Source of the DNA: Algoriphagus sp.
GTDB lineage: Bacteria; Bacteroidota; Bacteroidia; Cytophagales; Cyclobacteriaceae
Assembly (NCBI RefSeq): GCF_024305035.1
Contig: NZ_JAMWZB010000019.1
Location: 1 to 64,000, forward strand
Direction of reading: 5' to 3'
DNA length: 64,000 nucleotides
Every line of letters starts with the position of its first letter. Within the stretch, counting starts at the first letter, position 1. Under the pieces are notes generated by a model. It ran no database searches and was not told where the DNA came from. It saw only the letters and a program-made list of their open reading frames with translations. Made by a program: the position numbers and the translations under genes. Shown here in pieces: positions 9,487 through 19,764 of the stretch.

Positions 9487-10500
9487 ATGAATTGGTTTAC
9501 ATCATTTGACATTCCGACAGCAGAACATCCCATTACCCATCAGTCAAAAATTCTGAGCATGGGCTCCTGCTTTGCGCAGGTGATCGGAAAGAAAATGCAG
9601 GAGCGTAAGTTTAACGTATTGGTCAATCCTTTTGGAACAATCTTTCACCCGAGCATTCTCGCAAACCTGTTGGATCACTCAATTTCCCAGATACCTTTAG
9701 AGCCATCGGGGATTTTGGAGCGGGAAGGACTATTTTTTCATTATGCGGCGCATTCAGATTTGAGTGGAAAAAGTGCTTTGGAACTGGAGGAAAAATGGAA
9801 TCAACAAATACAAAAAACCCAGGAATCCCTTAAAGAAGGTTCACACTTGATCCTGACTTTTGGCACTGCCTGGATTTATGAGCATCAGGACTTTGGTTCG
9901 GTCGCCAATTGCCACAAACAACCTCAAAAACTCTTTCAAAAGAATCTTTCTTCCTTGGAGAAAATGACCTTTGATTTAGCCCATGTCATCAATAAATTCT
10001 CCCAAGCTTTTCCTCAGCTCAACATTGTCCTTACTGTCAGTCCGGTTCGCCATATCAAGGACGGCATTCCCGAAAATCAGTTGAGCAAAAGTCTTCTTCG
10101 GGTACTCTGCCACGAATTGGAGAAAAAATCCAAGAAAGTCAGTTATTTCCCCTCTTACGAAATTATGATGGATGAATTGCGGGATTATCGTTTTTACAAA
10201 GAAGACCGGATTCATCCGACAGATGAGGCCGAAAACTACATTTGGGAGCAATTTTCAAGTACTTTCTTTTCAAAAGAAACCCGAGAAAAAGTCTCCGAAA
10301 TTGAAAAAATCCAGCGAGAATTGGGGCATCGGCCTTTGAATCCAGAAAGTGAGGCTCATCGGAAGTTTCTCCAAAACCTCTTGATCAAACTGGAACGAAT
10401 GAGTGCTGAATTTGATTTTTCAAATGAAATCAAGAAAATAAAAACTACGCTTAACGATCGGAAAAATCCCTTCGACGCCGTTCATGGTGACACCGACTAA
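9487..10500 (+). CDS. GSCFA-domain protein
   Basis: A 337-aa protein named for the motif GSCFA, seen at residues 26-30 (ILSMGSCFAQVIG). GSCFA proteins resemble SGNH/GDSL hydrolases, with the serine in that motif as likely nucleophile and a distal DRIHPT motif supplying Asp/His; both are present. There is no signal peptide. The last 70 or so residues are charged and helical, which is common in this family. Substrate is not known for the family. It sits in the same plus-strand run as its neighbours, 30 nt before the next gene. Confidence 0.88.
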   Translation: MNWFTSFDIPTAEHPITHQSKILSMGSCFAQVIGKKMQERKFNVLVNPFGTIFHPSILANLLDHSISQIPLEPSGILEREGLFFHYAAHSDLSGKSALELEEKWNQQIQKTQESLKEGSHLILTFGTAWIYEHQDFGSVANCHKQPQKLFQKNLSSLEKMTFDLAHVINKFSQAFPQLNIVLTVSPVRHIKDGIPENQLSKSLLRVLCHELEKKSKKVSYFPSYEIMMDELRDYRFYKEDRIHPTDEAENYIWEQFSSTFFSKETREKVSEIEKIQRELGHRPLNPESEAHRKFLQNLLIKLERMSAEFDFSNEIKKIKTTLNDRKNPFDAVHGDTD

Positions 10501-10529
10501 GCTCTTTTCAACAATGAAACTTCACCACC

Positions 10530-12557
10530 ATGCCCAATAGACTTATCCATTCACAAAGCCCTTACCTACTCCAGCACGCTCATAATCCTGTAGACTGGTA
10601 TCCTTGGGGACCCGAGGCTCTGAAGAAAGCCGAAGTGGAAAACAAACCGATTCTCGTTTCCATCGGTTATTCGGCCTGTCATTGGTGTCATGTGATGGAG
10701 CGGGAGAGTTTTGAGGATGAGCTCACCGCCGAGTTGATGAATGCCCACTTTGTCTGCATCAAAATCGATCGGGAAGAGCGGCCTGATCTGGACAATATCT
10801 ATATGGATGCGGTACAGGCCATGGGCTTGCAGGGTGGCTGGCCTTTGAATGTGTTTTTGATGCCTAATCAGAAGCCATTCTACGGAGGCACTTATTTCAA
10901 AAATGAGCAATGGACACGACTGCTGGCTAATATTGCCGATGCGTTCAAAAAACATCCGGAACAGTTGGCAGAAAGTGCCGAGGGATTTGGGAATAGTCTA
11001 AAACGCTCCGAGGTCGAAAAATACGGCATTCAGCCGAGTGAAGACCAAGCCAATCCCGATGATCTGATCGAAATCGCCAGCAAACTCAGCGCCCAGTTTG
11101 ATCCCGAATGGGGAGGAATGAAACGGATCCCCAAATTTCCCATGCCTTCTAGTTGGGATTTTCTCTTGGATTATTCCCTCCTAGCCCATCGGGAGGATTT
11201 AAAAGAAAAGGTGTTTTTTACCCTTCGAAAAATTGGAATGGGCGGAATTTACGATCAGCTCCGAGGGGGATTTGCCCGTTATTCCGTGGATGGAGAATGG
11301 TTTGCTCCACACTTCGAAAAGATGCTTTACGATAATGGTCAATTGCTGGAATTGTATGCTAAAGCCTATCAGGTAAGTCCAGACTCGCTATTCCTCGAAA
11401 AAATCATCGAAACCGCCAATTGGCTTGAGGCTGAAATGCTCACCGAAGAGGGTGGGTTTCATGCCGCTCAGGATGCAGACAGCGAAGGGGTCGAAGGAAA
11501 ATTTTACACTTGGCGCTATTCTGAATTGGAAAAACTCATCGGCAATGAAATGCCCTGGTTTCGCAAACTTTATAACCTTAAAATCCACGGCAATTGGGAA
11601 GAAGGAGTCAATATTCTATTTCAAACGGAAGATTATTCCACCATAGCTTCAGACTTCAAAATGGAGGAATCGGAGCTATTATCTAAGCTGGATATGATCA
11701 AGAAAAAGCTACTTGCAAAACGAAATACCCGCATTTTTCCTGGAAAAGATGATAAAATCATCGCCGGCTGGAATGGGCTGATGAGTTCTGGTTTGCTTCA
11801 AGCTTTTATCGCGACGGGAGAAAAAAGGATGCTTGATCTGGGATTGAAAAATCTGGATTTCATCCATGAAAAAATGATTAGTGATGGGATGCTTCATCGT
11901 AGTTACAAGAACGGCAAAGCCTATACTCCTGCCTTTTTGGAGGATTATGCGGCAATAATCAAAGCTTCACTTCGCGCTTTTGAAATCAGTGGAGAGGTAA
12001 AATACCTGAATCTGGGCAAAAACCTCACCGACTTTTGTCTCCTCCATTTCTTTGATGAAGCTGATGGTTTGTTCTTTTTTAACAATCCTAAAGCCGAAAA
12101 ACTCATTGCCAATAAAAAGGAGCTTTTTGATAATGTAATTCCAGCTTCCAATTCCATCATGGCCCGAAATCTCCACCGGTTGTCGCTTTTCACCTATGAG
12201 GATCACTATGCTTTGATTTCCCAAAAAATGCTCAATCAAATGAGGGAAATGATCCTCAAAGAACCCGGTTTTCTCTGCAACTGGGCGAGTTTGTTGTTGG
12301 AAACTGTCGTTCCCACCGCTGAGGTTGCCATCGTCGGAAAAGGTGCCCAAAAATTGGCCGGTGAGCTCCTCAACAAACATCTTTCCAATTTGATCGTGGC
12401 ATGGTCAGAAAAAACGACAGAAAGCGCCCCGATTTTAGCAGGAAAAACTCCTGATTCGGCGGGAAATGCCTTAATTTATGTTTGCTTCGATCATGCCTGC
12501 CGGCGGCCAGTCAGCAGTGTCGAGGAAGCCATCAGTCAATTACCCTATCTAACCTAA
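10530..12557 (+). CDS. YyaL-type thioredoxin-domain protein (DUF255, SSP411 family)
   Basis: A 675-aa cytosolic protein. The N-terminal DUF255 thioredoxin-like domain (about 1-165) opens with the hallmark [19 protein letters not shown] and carries a CHWC motif at residues 50-53. The remainder is an (alpha/alpha)6 barrel resembling N-acylglucosamine 2-epimerases/glycosidases, with [13 protein letters not shown] and AGWNGLM as usual markers. Full family length. The biological role is unsettled for bacterial members. The start ATG at 10530 fits the conserved N-terminus exactly, and the gene ends 4 nt before priA. Confidence 0.9.
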   Translation: MPNRLIHSQSPYLLQHAHNPVDWYPWGPEALKKAEVENKPILVSIGYSACHWCHVMERESFEDELTAELMNAHFVCIKIDREERPDLDNIYMDAVQAMGLQGGWPLNVFLMPNQKPFYGGTYFKNEQWTRLLANIADAFKKHPEQLAESAEGFGNSLKRSEVEKYGIQPSEDQANPDDLIEIASKLSAQFDPEWGGMKRIPKFPMPSSWDFLLDYSLLAHREDLKEKVFFTLRKIGMGGIYDQLRGGFARYSVDGEWFAPHFEKMLYDNGQLLELYAKAYQVSPDSLFLEKIIETANWLEAEMLTEEGGFHAAQDADSEGVEGKFYTWRYSELEKLIGNEMPWFRKLYNLKIHGNWEEGVNILFQTEDYSTIASDFKMEESELLSKLDMIKKKLLAKRNTRIFPGKDDKIIAGWNGLMSSGLLQAFIATGEKRMLDLGLKNLDFIHEKMISDGMLHRSYKNGKAYTPAFLEDYAAIIKASLRAFEISGEVKYLNLGKNLTDFCLLHFFDEADGLFFFNNPKAEKLIANKKELFDNVIPASNSIMARNLHRLSLFTYEDHYALISQKMLNQMREMILKEPGFLCNWASLLLETVVPTAEVAIVGKGAQKLAGELLNKHLSNLIVAWSEKTTESAPILAGKTPDSAGNALIYVCFDHACRRPVSSVEEAISQLPYLT

Positions 12558-12561
12558 TTCC

Positions 12562-15081
12562 GTGCAAAGCCTTTTTGGAGACGAAGATTTTAGCCAACCG
12601 TCCGCATCACTTTCATTTGCAGATGTGATTTTGCCGGTACCCATTCCGAGAATGTTTACCTACAAAATTCCTAGAAATCTTATTTCTGAAATCCAGATCG
12701 GGGCCAGAGTGATCGTTCAGTTTGGTAGAAAAAAAGTCCTCACCGGAATTATCGGAAAAGTACATCAAAAAGCTCCACAGGCATACGAAGCCAAACCCAT
12801 CCTGGAGGTACTCGATGTTCAACCCTCTGTCAATCCCCATCAGATCCAGTTTTGGGTTTGGATGTCGGACTATTACTGCTGTCATATCGGAGAAGTCATG
12901 TTTGCGGCATTGCCTTCGGGGCTTCGGCTTTCCAGTGAATCCAAAATTCAAGCCCATCCCAATTTTGATCGGGAAAATGCCCCCTACCCCATGGATGAGC
13001 GGGAGGATAAAATATTAGCTGCACTGGAGCAAACTTCAGAGTTAAGTTACGAGGACTGCGAAAAAATACTGGGCATCAAAACCATTCATCCGATACTGAA
13101 AAGTTTGGTGACTAAGGAAGCCATTTTAATTTTTGAAAAGGTCCAAGAAAAATATACTCCAAAAATTGAAACCCGGGTACGGCTTACCGCAGAATTTGTC
13201 ACCGAAAGAAAAAGCCTCGAAGCTCTTTTTGAGGATTTGGCTAAAAAGCCGAAACAGGAATCCATCCTGCTTAAATACTTGCGGGATGTGCCCATTTTCA
13301 ATTCTCCCGAATTGAATGAAAAAGGACTGGATAAAGCTAAACTCTTGGAGGAAGGAGATTCGGAAAGTTCGTTGAAAACCCTGATTAAAAACGGAATTTT
13401 TGAAAGTTTTAAACAACTCATCAATCGAATCGGGGAAGTAGAACCCGAAAAAGAAGCAGCCAAACTCTCCCCCTTCCAAACCCAGGCTGTTCACAAAATC
13501 AAGGGGCATTTTGAGGATAAAAACACCGTATTGTTTCATGGAATCACGGGAAGCGGGAAAACCGAAATCTACATTCAACTCATACAGGAAGTACTGGAGA
13601 GTGGCTCTCAGGTCTTGCTTCTGCTTCCAGAGATCGCCTTGACCACCCAAATTGTGAGCCGCTTACAACAGGTCTTTGGTTCCAAAATGGGGGTCTATCA
13701 CTCCAAATATTCTGACAACGAACGCGTGGAAGTTTGGAATGGGGTCTTGAGCGGACGATTTTCCTTTGTAGTCGGCGTGCGCTCTTCGATCTTCCTTCCT
13801 TTTGATTCTTTGGGACTGATCATTGTGGATGAAGAACATGAGTCGAGCTATAAACAGTTTGATCCTGCCCCAAGATTTCAAGCCAGGGATGCAGCGATCA
13901 TGCTCGCTTTTATTCATCAGGCAAAAACCCTTTTGGGATCGGCAACTCCTTCATTTGAGTCGTATTATAATGCCAGCAAAGGAAAATACGGCTATGTGCA
14001 ATTGACCTCACGATTTGGGGATGCCTCCCTTCCCGAATTTCACTTAGCGAATTTGGCCGCAGACCGAAAGAAAAATCTACTCAAACTGGATACCTGCAGA
14101 CTGCTACGAGATAAAATTCAGGAGGCCTTAGATAAAAAAGAGCAAGTACTTATTTTCCAAAATCGCCGTGGTTATTCTCCTTACATCCAATGTGAAGACT
14201 GCGGCTGGACCGGGCAATGTGTGCAATGTGATGTGAGCCTGACCTATCACCAGTTTGCCGAGGAACTTCGCTGTCATTATTGCGGATATAAAGAAAAAGT
14301 CCCAAGTTCCTGCCCCGCTTGTGGGAGTAGTCAACTCAGTACCATGGGAATGGGTACCGAGCGAATTGAAGAATCGCTGACTTTACTTTTTCCTGAAGCT
14401 CGGATCGGGCGAATGGACCTGGATACCACCCGCAGCAAATATGGCTATCAACGTATTTTAGATGAATTTGGAGCGGGACAAATCGATATTTTGGTAGGTA
14501 CACAAATGATCACTAAAGGGCTGGATTTTGGAAGGGTAACGGTCGTGGGAATCTGGGATGGTGACCGGATATTAAATTTTCCGGATTTCCGAGCTGGAGA
14601 ACGAGCTTATCAACAGATCACTCAGGTGGCTGGAAGAGCTGGCAGAAGAACAGAAAAAGGGCAGGTCATCATCCAAAGTAGAAATCCAGCCCATCCGCTT
14701 TTTGAGCAGGTGATCCAAGGAGATTACGAAGCTTTCTTCCAAAAGGAAATGATGGATCGAAAGCAATTTTTCTATCCTCCTTATGTCAAGTTGGTCAAAA
14801 TTACCACCCGGCACAGCGATTTTAAAACTGCGGAAAAAGCAGCCATCGCACTCCATCGGCAGATCGCACAGATTCCTGTAAAAAAAATTGATTTGGGTCC
14901 TGAAAAAGGGCTGATCGGCCGTATAAAAAATCAATACCAATTCGAAAGCTTGATCAAATTGGAACGCTCAGGAACCACCCAAACTACATTTAAAGAAAAA
15001 TTGGGCGATATTTTACAAGAGCTTCAAGCTATTCCGGCTTTTCGGGCTGTTCGATGGATTGTAGATGTGGATCCGAGTTAA
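12562..15081 (+). CDS. priA: Primosomal protein N' (replication restart helicase PriA)
   Basis: An 839-aa superfamily 2 DNA helicase that reloads the replisome at abandoned forks. The N-terminal 3'-DNA-binding domain begins FADVILPVPIPRMFTYKIP. Walker A is GITGSGKT (327-334) and the DEAH-type box is DEEH. Eight zinc-binding cysteines occur as CEDC, CVQC, CHYC and CPAC (from about residue 544), followed by the helicase C lobe with GTQMITKGLDF and QVAGRAGR. Translation starts at a GTG 4 nt after the preceding stop, consistent with coupling. Confidence 0.96.
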   Translation: MQSLFGDEDFSQPSASLSFADVILPVPIPRMFTYKIPRNLISEIQIGARVIVQFGRKKVLTGIIGKVHQKAPQAYEAKPILEVLDVQPSVNPHQIQFWVWMSDYYCCHIGEVMFAALPSGLRLSSESKIQAHPNFDRENAPYPMDEREDKILAALEQTSELSYEDCEKILGIKTIHPILKSLVTKEAILIFEKVQEKYTPKIETRVRLTAEFVTERKSLEALFEDLAKKPKQESILLKYLRDVPIFNSPELNEKGLDKAKLLEEGDSESSLKTLIKNGIFESFKQLINRIGEVEPEKEAAKLSPFQTQAVHKIKGHFEDKNTVLFHGITGSGKTEIYIQLIQEVLESGSQVLLLLPEIALTTQIVSRLQQVFGSKMGVYHSKYSDNERVEVWNGVLSGRFSFVVGVRSSIFLPFDSLGLIIVDEEHESSYKQFDPAPRFQARDAAIMLAFIHQAKTLLGSATPSFESYYNASKGKYGYVQLTSRFGDASLPEFHLANLAADRKKNLLKLDTCRLLRDKIQEALDKKEQVLIFQNRRGYSPYIQCEDCGWTGQCVQCDVSLTYHQFAEELRCHYCGYKEKVPSSCPACGSSQLSTMGMGTERIEESLTLLFPEARIGRMDLDTTRSKYGYQRILDEFGAGQIDILVGTQMITKGLDFGRVTVVGIWDGDRILNFPDFRAGERAYQQITQVAGRAGRRTEKGQVIIQSRNPAHPLFEQVIQGDYEAFFQKEMMDRKQFFYPPYVKLVKITTRHSDFKTAEKAAIALHRQIAQIPVKKIDLGPEKGLIGRIKNQYQFESLIKLERSGTTQTTFKEKLGDILQELQAIPAFRAVRWIVDVDPS

Positions 15082-15693
15082 TCAAACTGTCATTATCTGA
15101 AATTGAAATTTCTGTCGCCAAATTAATTTTAAAGGATTTCATAAGCAGAAATACACATCCCGTGAAATAGCGCTTGACTATTTCTAGCGATGAAAAGCTT
15201 TTTGAGAAAATCAAATAGTGCCTAGCCAGAAAATAAAATGGGGTACTAGTTTGGTTGATGGACAGTTCGAAAAGAAGGTTAAGCAAAAAATCCAGCTTCT
15301 CGACGGCATGGCATGGGTGGGTTTATAAAGTCACTGCAAAAATTCAATATTGACTTTACTTAGGGTTAGGATTGGAAAGAAGTCCTAAACAACCACTGAT
15401 CAACCAACCTTTTGAAGAGTTATAAAGCTGGAAAATTCAAGGCTTTTTTTACTCTGCAGGATTCAATACTACAGGTAGTTCTTAGCGCAGGCGAGGAGCT
15501 GGTAAAACACACAATTATATCGTGATATTTTTTGTGTTTTTACCTCATCAGACCGAGATAAAATAGAGGCCGGTCATCCCTCGAAAAGAATCATTTAAAT
15601 CTAGAGGGCAGCATCCATTATTCCGTTTGCAGGATATCCTCCAATTGAGGTCATGGTCGCCTCAGACATGGGCTTTCTAAAACTTTGCAAAGC
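15082..15693. other. Intergenic stretch between convergent genes; nothing recognised
   Basis: These 612 bases separate the ends of priA and the minus-strand esterase. I see no conserved open frame on either strand, no tRNA fold and no clear rho-independent terminator with a T run. One weak inverted repeat (AAAACACA ... TGTGTTTT, about 15505-15540) could form a long-loop hairpin. The length is unusual for a convergent junction here, so decayed coding sequence is possible but not demonstrable by eye. Confidence 0.4.
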
Positions 15694-16593
15694 TTACTTT
15701 CCCGTACTGACTACCGAGGAACTCCTATTCATACTGCCTTGGGTTTGGGATTGAATAAAGCCCAAAACATCTTCATAACCTTTTTTCCAAGTCCAAAAAT
15801 ACTGGGTAATCATGGGAATATGCTTGGTTTTGGGGTAGAATGAATAGGTCAAGTCCACTTTCTTTTCTTCGGCTTTCTTACGAAAACGCTCCACGGTCAG
15901 CCGAATACCCGGGTAGGTCTTTTCTCCCTCCATCAACAAAAGGGGCACTTCATTTTCATCCAAAAAGTAAATTGGAGAAAAGGTCTTCCAGACTTCAGGG
16001 TCTTCGGTAAAAGCATCATAATTATCCGAACCATTCGGTTTATCCCGCATCTGCTCTAAAAACCAATACCAATCCAAGCCAGCCGGATCATTCAGGATAG
16101 CTCCTTTGAGGGGATTGGGTCTACCCAATTCATTCCAAGGCTTTTTTTTGATCGCAGCTAAAGCCGCCAAATGACCTCCTGCCGAATGCCCCGAAACAAA
16201 GATCTGCCCAGAATCTCCGCCAAAATTGGAAATATTTTTCTCCACCCAGTCTACTGCCATTACAGCAGCCCTTTCCATATCATCCACTTGGTAGTCCGGT
16301 GCCAGGGGATAATCGATGATGACGGTCACCACATCTCTACGCGCAAATCGATTTCCCAAGAAGTGATAAATTTCTTTTCGCCCTTCGTTCCAACTTCCTC
16401 CATGAATAAAAATCAAGACAGGCAGGTTTTTGGCCTTTTTAGGTGAAAAAACATTCAGCTCCTTGACAGGTAATCCGAAGGAATTATCAGCTTCGATGTA
16501 GGGAATGCTCTTTTCCCGAACCACACCTTTGAAAGCGCATGACTGAATAGCGAAAAGCAGAATTGCTGGCAAAAACTGAAAATAATTTTTCAT
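15694..16593 (-). CDS. Alpha/beta-hydrolase esterase (BD-FAE / lipase-like), exported
   Basis: A 299-aa hydrolase of the hormone-sensitive-lipase/BD-FAE type. It has the oxyanion motif HGGSW (about residue 64), the nucleophile elbow GHSAGGH (about 135) and a late His in KTKHIPM. The N-terminus (ILLFAIQSCAF) is a signal sequence with a plausible lipobox Cys, so it is probably a periplasmic or outer-membrane lipoprotein. The substrate is likely an acylated sugar or small ester, which is inference from the family. It is transcribed divergently from the ABC exporter operon starting at 16714. Confidence 0.85.
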   Translation of the reverse strand: MKNYFQFLPAILLFAIQSCAFKGVVREKSIPYIEADNSFGLPVKELNVFSPKKAKNLPVLIFIHGGSWNEGRKEIYHFLGNRFARRDVVTVIIDYPLAPDYQVDDMERAAVMAVDWVEKNISNFGGDSGQIFVSGHSAGGHLAALAAIKKKPWNELGRPNPLKGAILNDPAGLDWYWFLEQMRDKPNGSDNYDAFTEDPEVWKTFSPIYFLDENEVPLLLMEGEKTYPGIRLTVERFRKKAEEKKVDLTYSFYPKTKHIPMITQYFWTWKKGYEDVLGFIQSQTQGSMNRSSSVVSTGK

Positions 16594-16713
16594 CCTTTAA
16601 AAACCGTGATTAGAGTCCTTTGTTTGAGTCGAATTTGTGAGTAAGTTGACAATTATCATGAAAATCCTACATAAAACAGGCTTTCTTTGGTAGCTATTCT
16701 TTTCAAAACGAAC

Positions 16714-17796
16714 ATGGGCCATTCAAGACTTCTGAGCATTTTGGCATTTTGGGGGCTTTTTTCCTGTATGTCAAACGAGGAGGAAACCACCACTCCGACT
16801 ATTAGCGACATTACCGAATCTGTCTATGCTTCAGGCAATATCAAAGCCTTGAATCAATATGAAGCCTTTGCCAACGGAACAGGGCCTATTCAGGAGATTT
16901 TTGTCAAGGAAGGTGACTTGGTGGAAGCTGGCACGCCCATTCTGGCGGTGTATAATGAACGGGAACGCTTAAGCAGAGAAAACGCGGAATTGGCGCAGGC
17001 ATTTGCAGATTACCAACAGAATCAAAGTAAGCTGAGGGATCTTCAGTTGGCCATTGATTTTGCAAAAAGCCAGCTGCAAAATGACTCGCTACTTTACGCC
17101 CGTCAGCAGAAGCTATGGAAGCAAAATATCGGAACGATTGTGGAATTGGAGCAGCGAGAACTGGCTTACGAAAACTCTAAAAACAACTATCAGTCGGCCC
17201 TGTTTCGATATCAAGATGTGGAGCGTGAGATTGAATTCAACTCCAGAAGTGCTGCCAAGTCAGCTGCCATCAGTCGGGCTTTGGAAAGTGACTTCGTACT
17301 GAAAAGCCAAATTAATGGTCGGGTCTATTCCCTACCCAAGGAAAAAGGCGAAATGGTAGGCCCTCAGACGGTAGTAGCCGTTTTGGGTGATGCAGAGGAG
17401 TTTGTCATGGAGCTGCAAATAGATGAATACGATATCGCCAAGGTGAAAATCAACCAGGAAATTGCGATCACGATGGATAGCTACCAGGGTTCTGTTTTTG
17501 ATGGGAAAGTGACTCAGATATATCCCCTCATGGATACAAAAACGAAAAGCTTCCGGGTAGAGGCTACTTTCACCACCCCCCCTCCCTCCCTCTATCCGAA
17601 CCTGAGTCTGGAGGCAAATATTTTAACTTCGTTTGTTGAAAATGCCTTAGTCATCCCAAGAAATTACCTAATCAACGATAGTCAGGTGATCCTTACAGAC
17701 GGAGATACGGTAAGCGTGGAAGTTGGTATCCGGAATTTTCAGTTTGCCCAAATTCTGAAAGGAATCACTGAAAACAGCGAAATCATCAAGCCATGA
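16714..17796 (+). CDS. HlyD/RND-type periplasmic adaptor lipoprotein of an ABC exporter
   Basis: A 360-aa membrane fusion protein. I chose the ATG at 16714 over an upstream TTG because it gives a lipoprotein signal (ILAFWGLFSC). A lipoyl-like half (GPIQEIFVKEGDLVEAGTPIL) is followed by a coiled-coil hairpin (about residues 80-190) and the second lipoyl and beta-barrel parts. Its stop overlaps the next ATG by 4 nt. The adaptor-permease-ATPase order resembles DevBCA/MacAB-like export systems. Cargo is unknown, and no TolC-like protein is encoded next to it. Confidence 0.88.
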   Translation: MGHSRLLSILAFWGLFSCMSNEEETTTPTISDITESVYASGNIKALNQYEAFANGTGPIQEIFVKEGDLVEAGTPILAVYNERERLSRENAELAQAFADYQQNQSKLRDLQLAIDFAKSQLQNDSLLYARQQKLWKQNIGTIVELEQRELAYENSKNNYQSALFRYQDVEREIEFNSRSAAKSAAISRALESDFVLKSQINGRVYSLPKEKGEMVGPQTVVAVLGDAEEFVMELQIDEYDIAKVKINQEIAITMDSYQGSVFDGKVTQIYPLMDTKTKSFRVEATFTTPPPSLYPNLSLEANILTSFVENALVIPRNYLINDSQVILTDGDTVSVEVGIRNFQFAQILKGITENSEIIKP

Positions 17797-19055
17797 AGAT
17801 GAAGTGGTCATTGATTTTTGAGATTTCTACTGCCTTGATGCTAGCTAGATTCAAGCAAACCGCTATAGCCGCAGTCGGCGTACTTTTCAGCATCACCATG
17901 TTTGTGGCTTTATTGGGATTTATGAATGGATTGAATACCATGCTCGATGGATTGGTACTCAATCGTACGCCACACATTCGCTTTTACAATGAAATCAAAC
18001 CCAATCCCAATCAACCCATTGATCAAAAAAGAGAGTTTGCCGGCGCGTGGAATGTCATCCGCTCCATCAAGCCCTCAACCAGTCGCTTAGCGATCCACAA
18101 TGCCAGCAAAATCATTCAGGATTTGGAGGAGGATCCACGGGTCTTGGGTGTGAGTAGCAGGATTTCCTCTCAGGTCTTTTTCAATGTAGGCACCATCGAT
18201 CTGACGGGTTTGGTCAATGGTATCGATGTGGAAAAAGAAACTCAATTATTCGCTTTTTCAGATTATGTAACTGCTGGAAATCTGGAAGAATTGATTCAAA
18301 ACAATACCCTTATTTTGGGTAAAGGACTGGCCGATCGAATGCTGGCTGATATCGGAGATGTGATTCAGGTCACTACTTCCCAAGGCAACCGCATTCAACT
18401 CAAGGTAGTTGGGTACTATCAATCTGGGCTAGGAGATTTTGACAACGCCAATAGCTTTGCTTCGATTTCTACGGTGCAGAAAATGCTAGGTGAGCCTCCC
18501 TCCTTTATCACAGACATTCAGGTCAAGCTCAAAAACCTGGAGCTCGCTCCTCCCATGGCACGAGAACTAGAAACCATTTACGAGATCGATGCAGATGACA
18601 TTCAGACGGTCAATGCGCAGTTTGAAACGGGAACCCAAATCCGTACACTGATCAGCTATGCGGTAGGCATCACCCTTTTGGTCGTTTCCGGCTTTGGGAT
18701 CTACAACATCCTAAATATGATGATCTATGAAAAGCTCGATACGATTGCCATTCTGAAGGCTATTGGATTCAGTGGTTCGGACGTGAACCGAATTTTCATC
18801 ACCATCGCTCTGACCATCGGGTTAGTAGGCGGGAGTTTAGGTCTAATCTTTGGCTTTTTGGCCTGTCTTGGAATCGATCAGGTTCCTTTTGAAACTGAAG
18901 CATTACCGACGATCAAAACCTTTCCGGTGGATTACAACCCAAAGTACTACCTCATCGGAGGAATATTTAGCATGATCACCACTTATCTTGCGGGGTATTT
19001 CCCAGCCAAAAAAGCCAGTGGAGTCGATCCGGTGGATATAATCAGAGGAAAATGA
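17793..19055 (+). CDS. FtsX/LolCE-like ABC exporter permease
   Basis: A 420-aa inner-membrane permease with one N-terminal membrane segment (about 22-45), a large periplasmic MacB_PCD-like domain (about 50-270) and a C-terminal FtsX module of three segments. The cytoplasmic coupling region IYEKLDTIAILKAIGFSGSD and the ending [17 protein letters not shown] are typical of LolC/E and MacB-type permeases. It overlaps the adaptor gene and the ATPase gene by 4 nt each, so the three are translated together. It probably extracts a lipid, lipoprotein or peptide from the inner membrane rather than pumping through a channel of its own. Confidence 0.9.
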   Translation: MKMKWSLIFEISTALMLARFKQTAIAAVGVLFSITMFVALLGFMNGLNTMLDGLVLNRTPHIRFYNEIKPNPNQPIDQKREFAGAWNVIRSIKPSTSRLAIHNASKIIQDLEEDPRVLGVSSRISSQVFFNVGTIDLTGLVNGIDVEKETQLFAFSDYVTAGNLEELIQNNTLILGKGLADRMLADIGDVIQVTTSQGNRIQLKVVGYYQSGLGDFDNANSFASISTVQKMLGEPPSFITDIQVKLKNLELAPPMARELETIYEIDADDIQTVNAQFETGTQIRTLISYAVGITLLVVSGFGIYNILNMMIYEKLDTIAILKAIGFSGSDVNRIFITIALTIGLVGGSLGLIFGFLACLGIDQVPFETEALPTIKTFPVDYNPKYYLIGGIFSMITTYLAGYFPAKKASGVDPVDIIRGK

Positions 19056-19741
19056 GCAAGTCAGAAAAAACGGTCCTGCAAGCCGAAAATATCGATAAAT
19101 ACTTTTACAGCCCGGTGAAGAATCAAGTACTCAAGCAGGTTTCCTTTACCATCAATCGAGGGGAATTTGTATCGATCGTCGGCAAATCAGGCTGTGGTAA
19201 ATCCACTTTACTCTACATTTTATCCACTATGGATACCGATTACCAAGGCACACTTCATTTGGATCAGGAGCTCATCACAGGCAAACCTCACGATTACCTG
19301 GCACGCATCCGGAATGAAAAAATCGGTTTTGTCTTTCAGTTTCACTATTTGTTGAATGAATTTTCTACCTTGGAGAATGTCATGATCCCTGCCTTGAAAT
19401 TAGGCAAGTATTCTAGAGAAGAACTCGAGCACCGTGCCATGGATAAGCTCAAAATCTTTGAAATGCAAGAACATGCCTTGAAAAAGGCCAATCAGCTATC
19501 CGGTGGACAAAAGCAACGCGTAGCCATTGCCCGTGCGCTAATCAATGACCCCTTGCTAATCATGGGCGATGAACCCACGGGTAACCTGGATAAGAAAAAC
19601 TCCGATATTGTCTTCAACAAGTTTAAGGAACTCGCTGAGGAATTCAATCAAACCATGCTGATTGTCACCCATGATCCGGAATTTGCAGCAGGGACCAGCC
19701 GGATCATTGAAATGGAGGATGGAAGGGTGATTAAATCGTAA
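19052..19741 (+). CDS. LolD/MacB-type ABC transporter ATP-binding protein
   Basis: A 229-aa nucleotide-binding subunit with Walker [10 protein letters not shown] (44-52), the Q-loop in FVFQFHYLL, the signature [15 protein letters not shown], Walker [14 protein letters not shown] and the H-loop VTHD. It completes the adaptor-permease-ATPase operon. The family powers mechanotransmission by FtsX-fold permeases. Length is normal, and the next gene starts 23 nt downstream and may be cotranscribed. Confidence 0.95.
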   Translation: MSKSEKTVLQAENIDKYFYSPVKNQVLKQVSFTINRGEFVSIVGKSGCGKSTLLYILSTMDTDYQGTLHLDQELITGKPHDYLARIRNEKIGFVFQFHYLLNEFSTLENVMIPALKLGKYSREELEHRAMDKLKIFEMQEHALKKANQLSGGQKQRVAIARALINDPLLIMGDEPTGNLDKKNSDIVFNKFKELAEEFNQTMLIVTHDPEFAAGTSRIIEMEDGRVIKS

Positions 19742-19764
19742 ATTCCACTAATCCCAAATTAATT

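Noticed and set aside
15029..15286. 85-codon minus-strand frame overlapping the end of priA
   Set aside because: It overlaps the conserved priA end in antisense and has no recognisable features.
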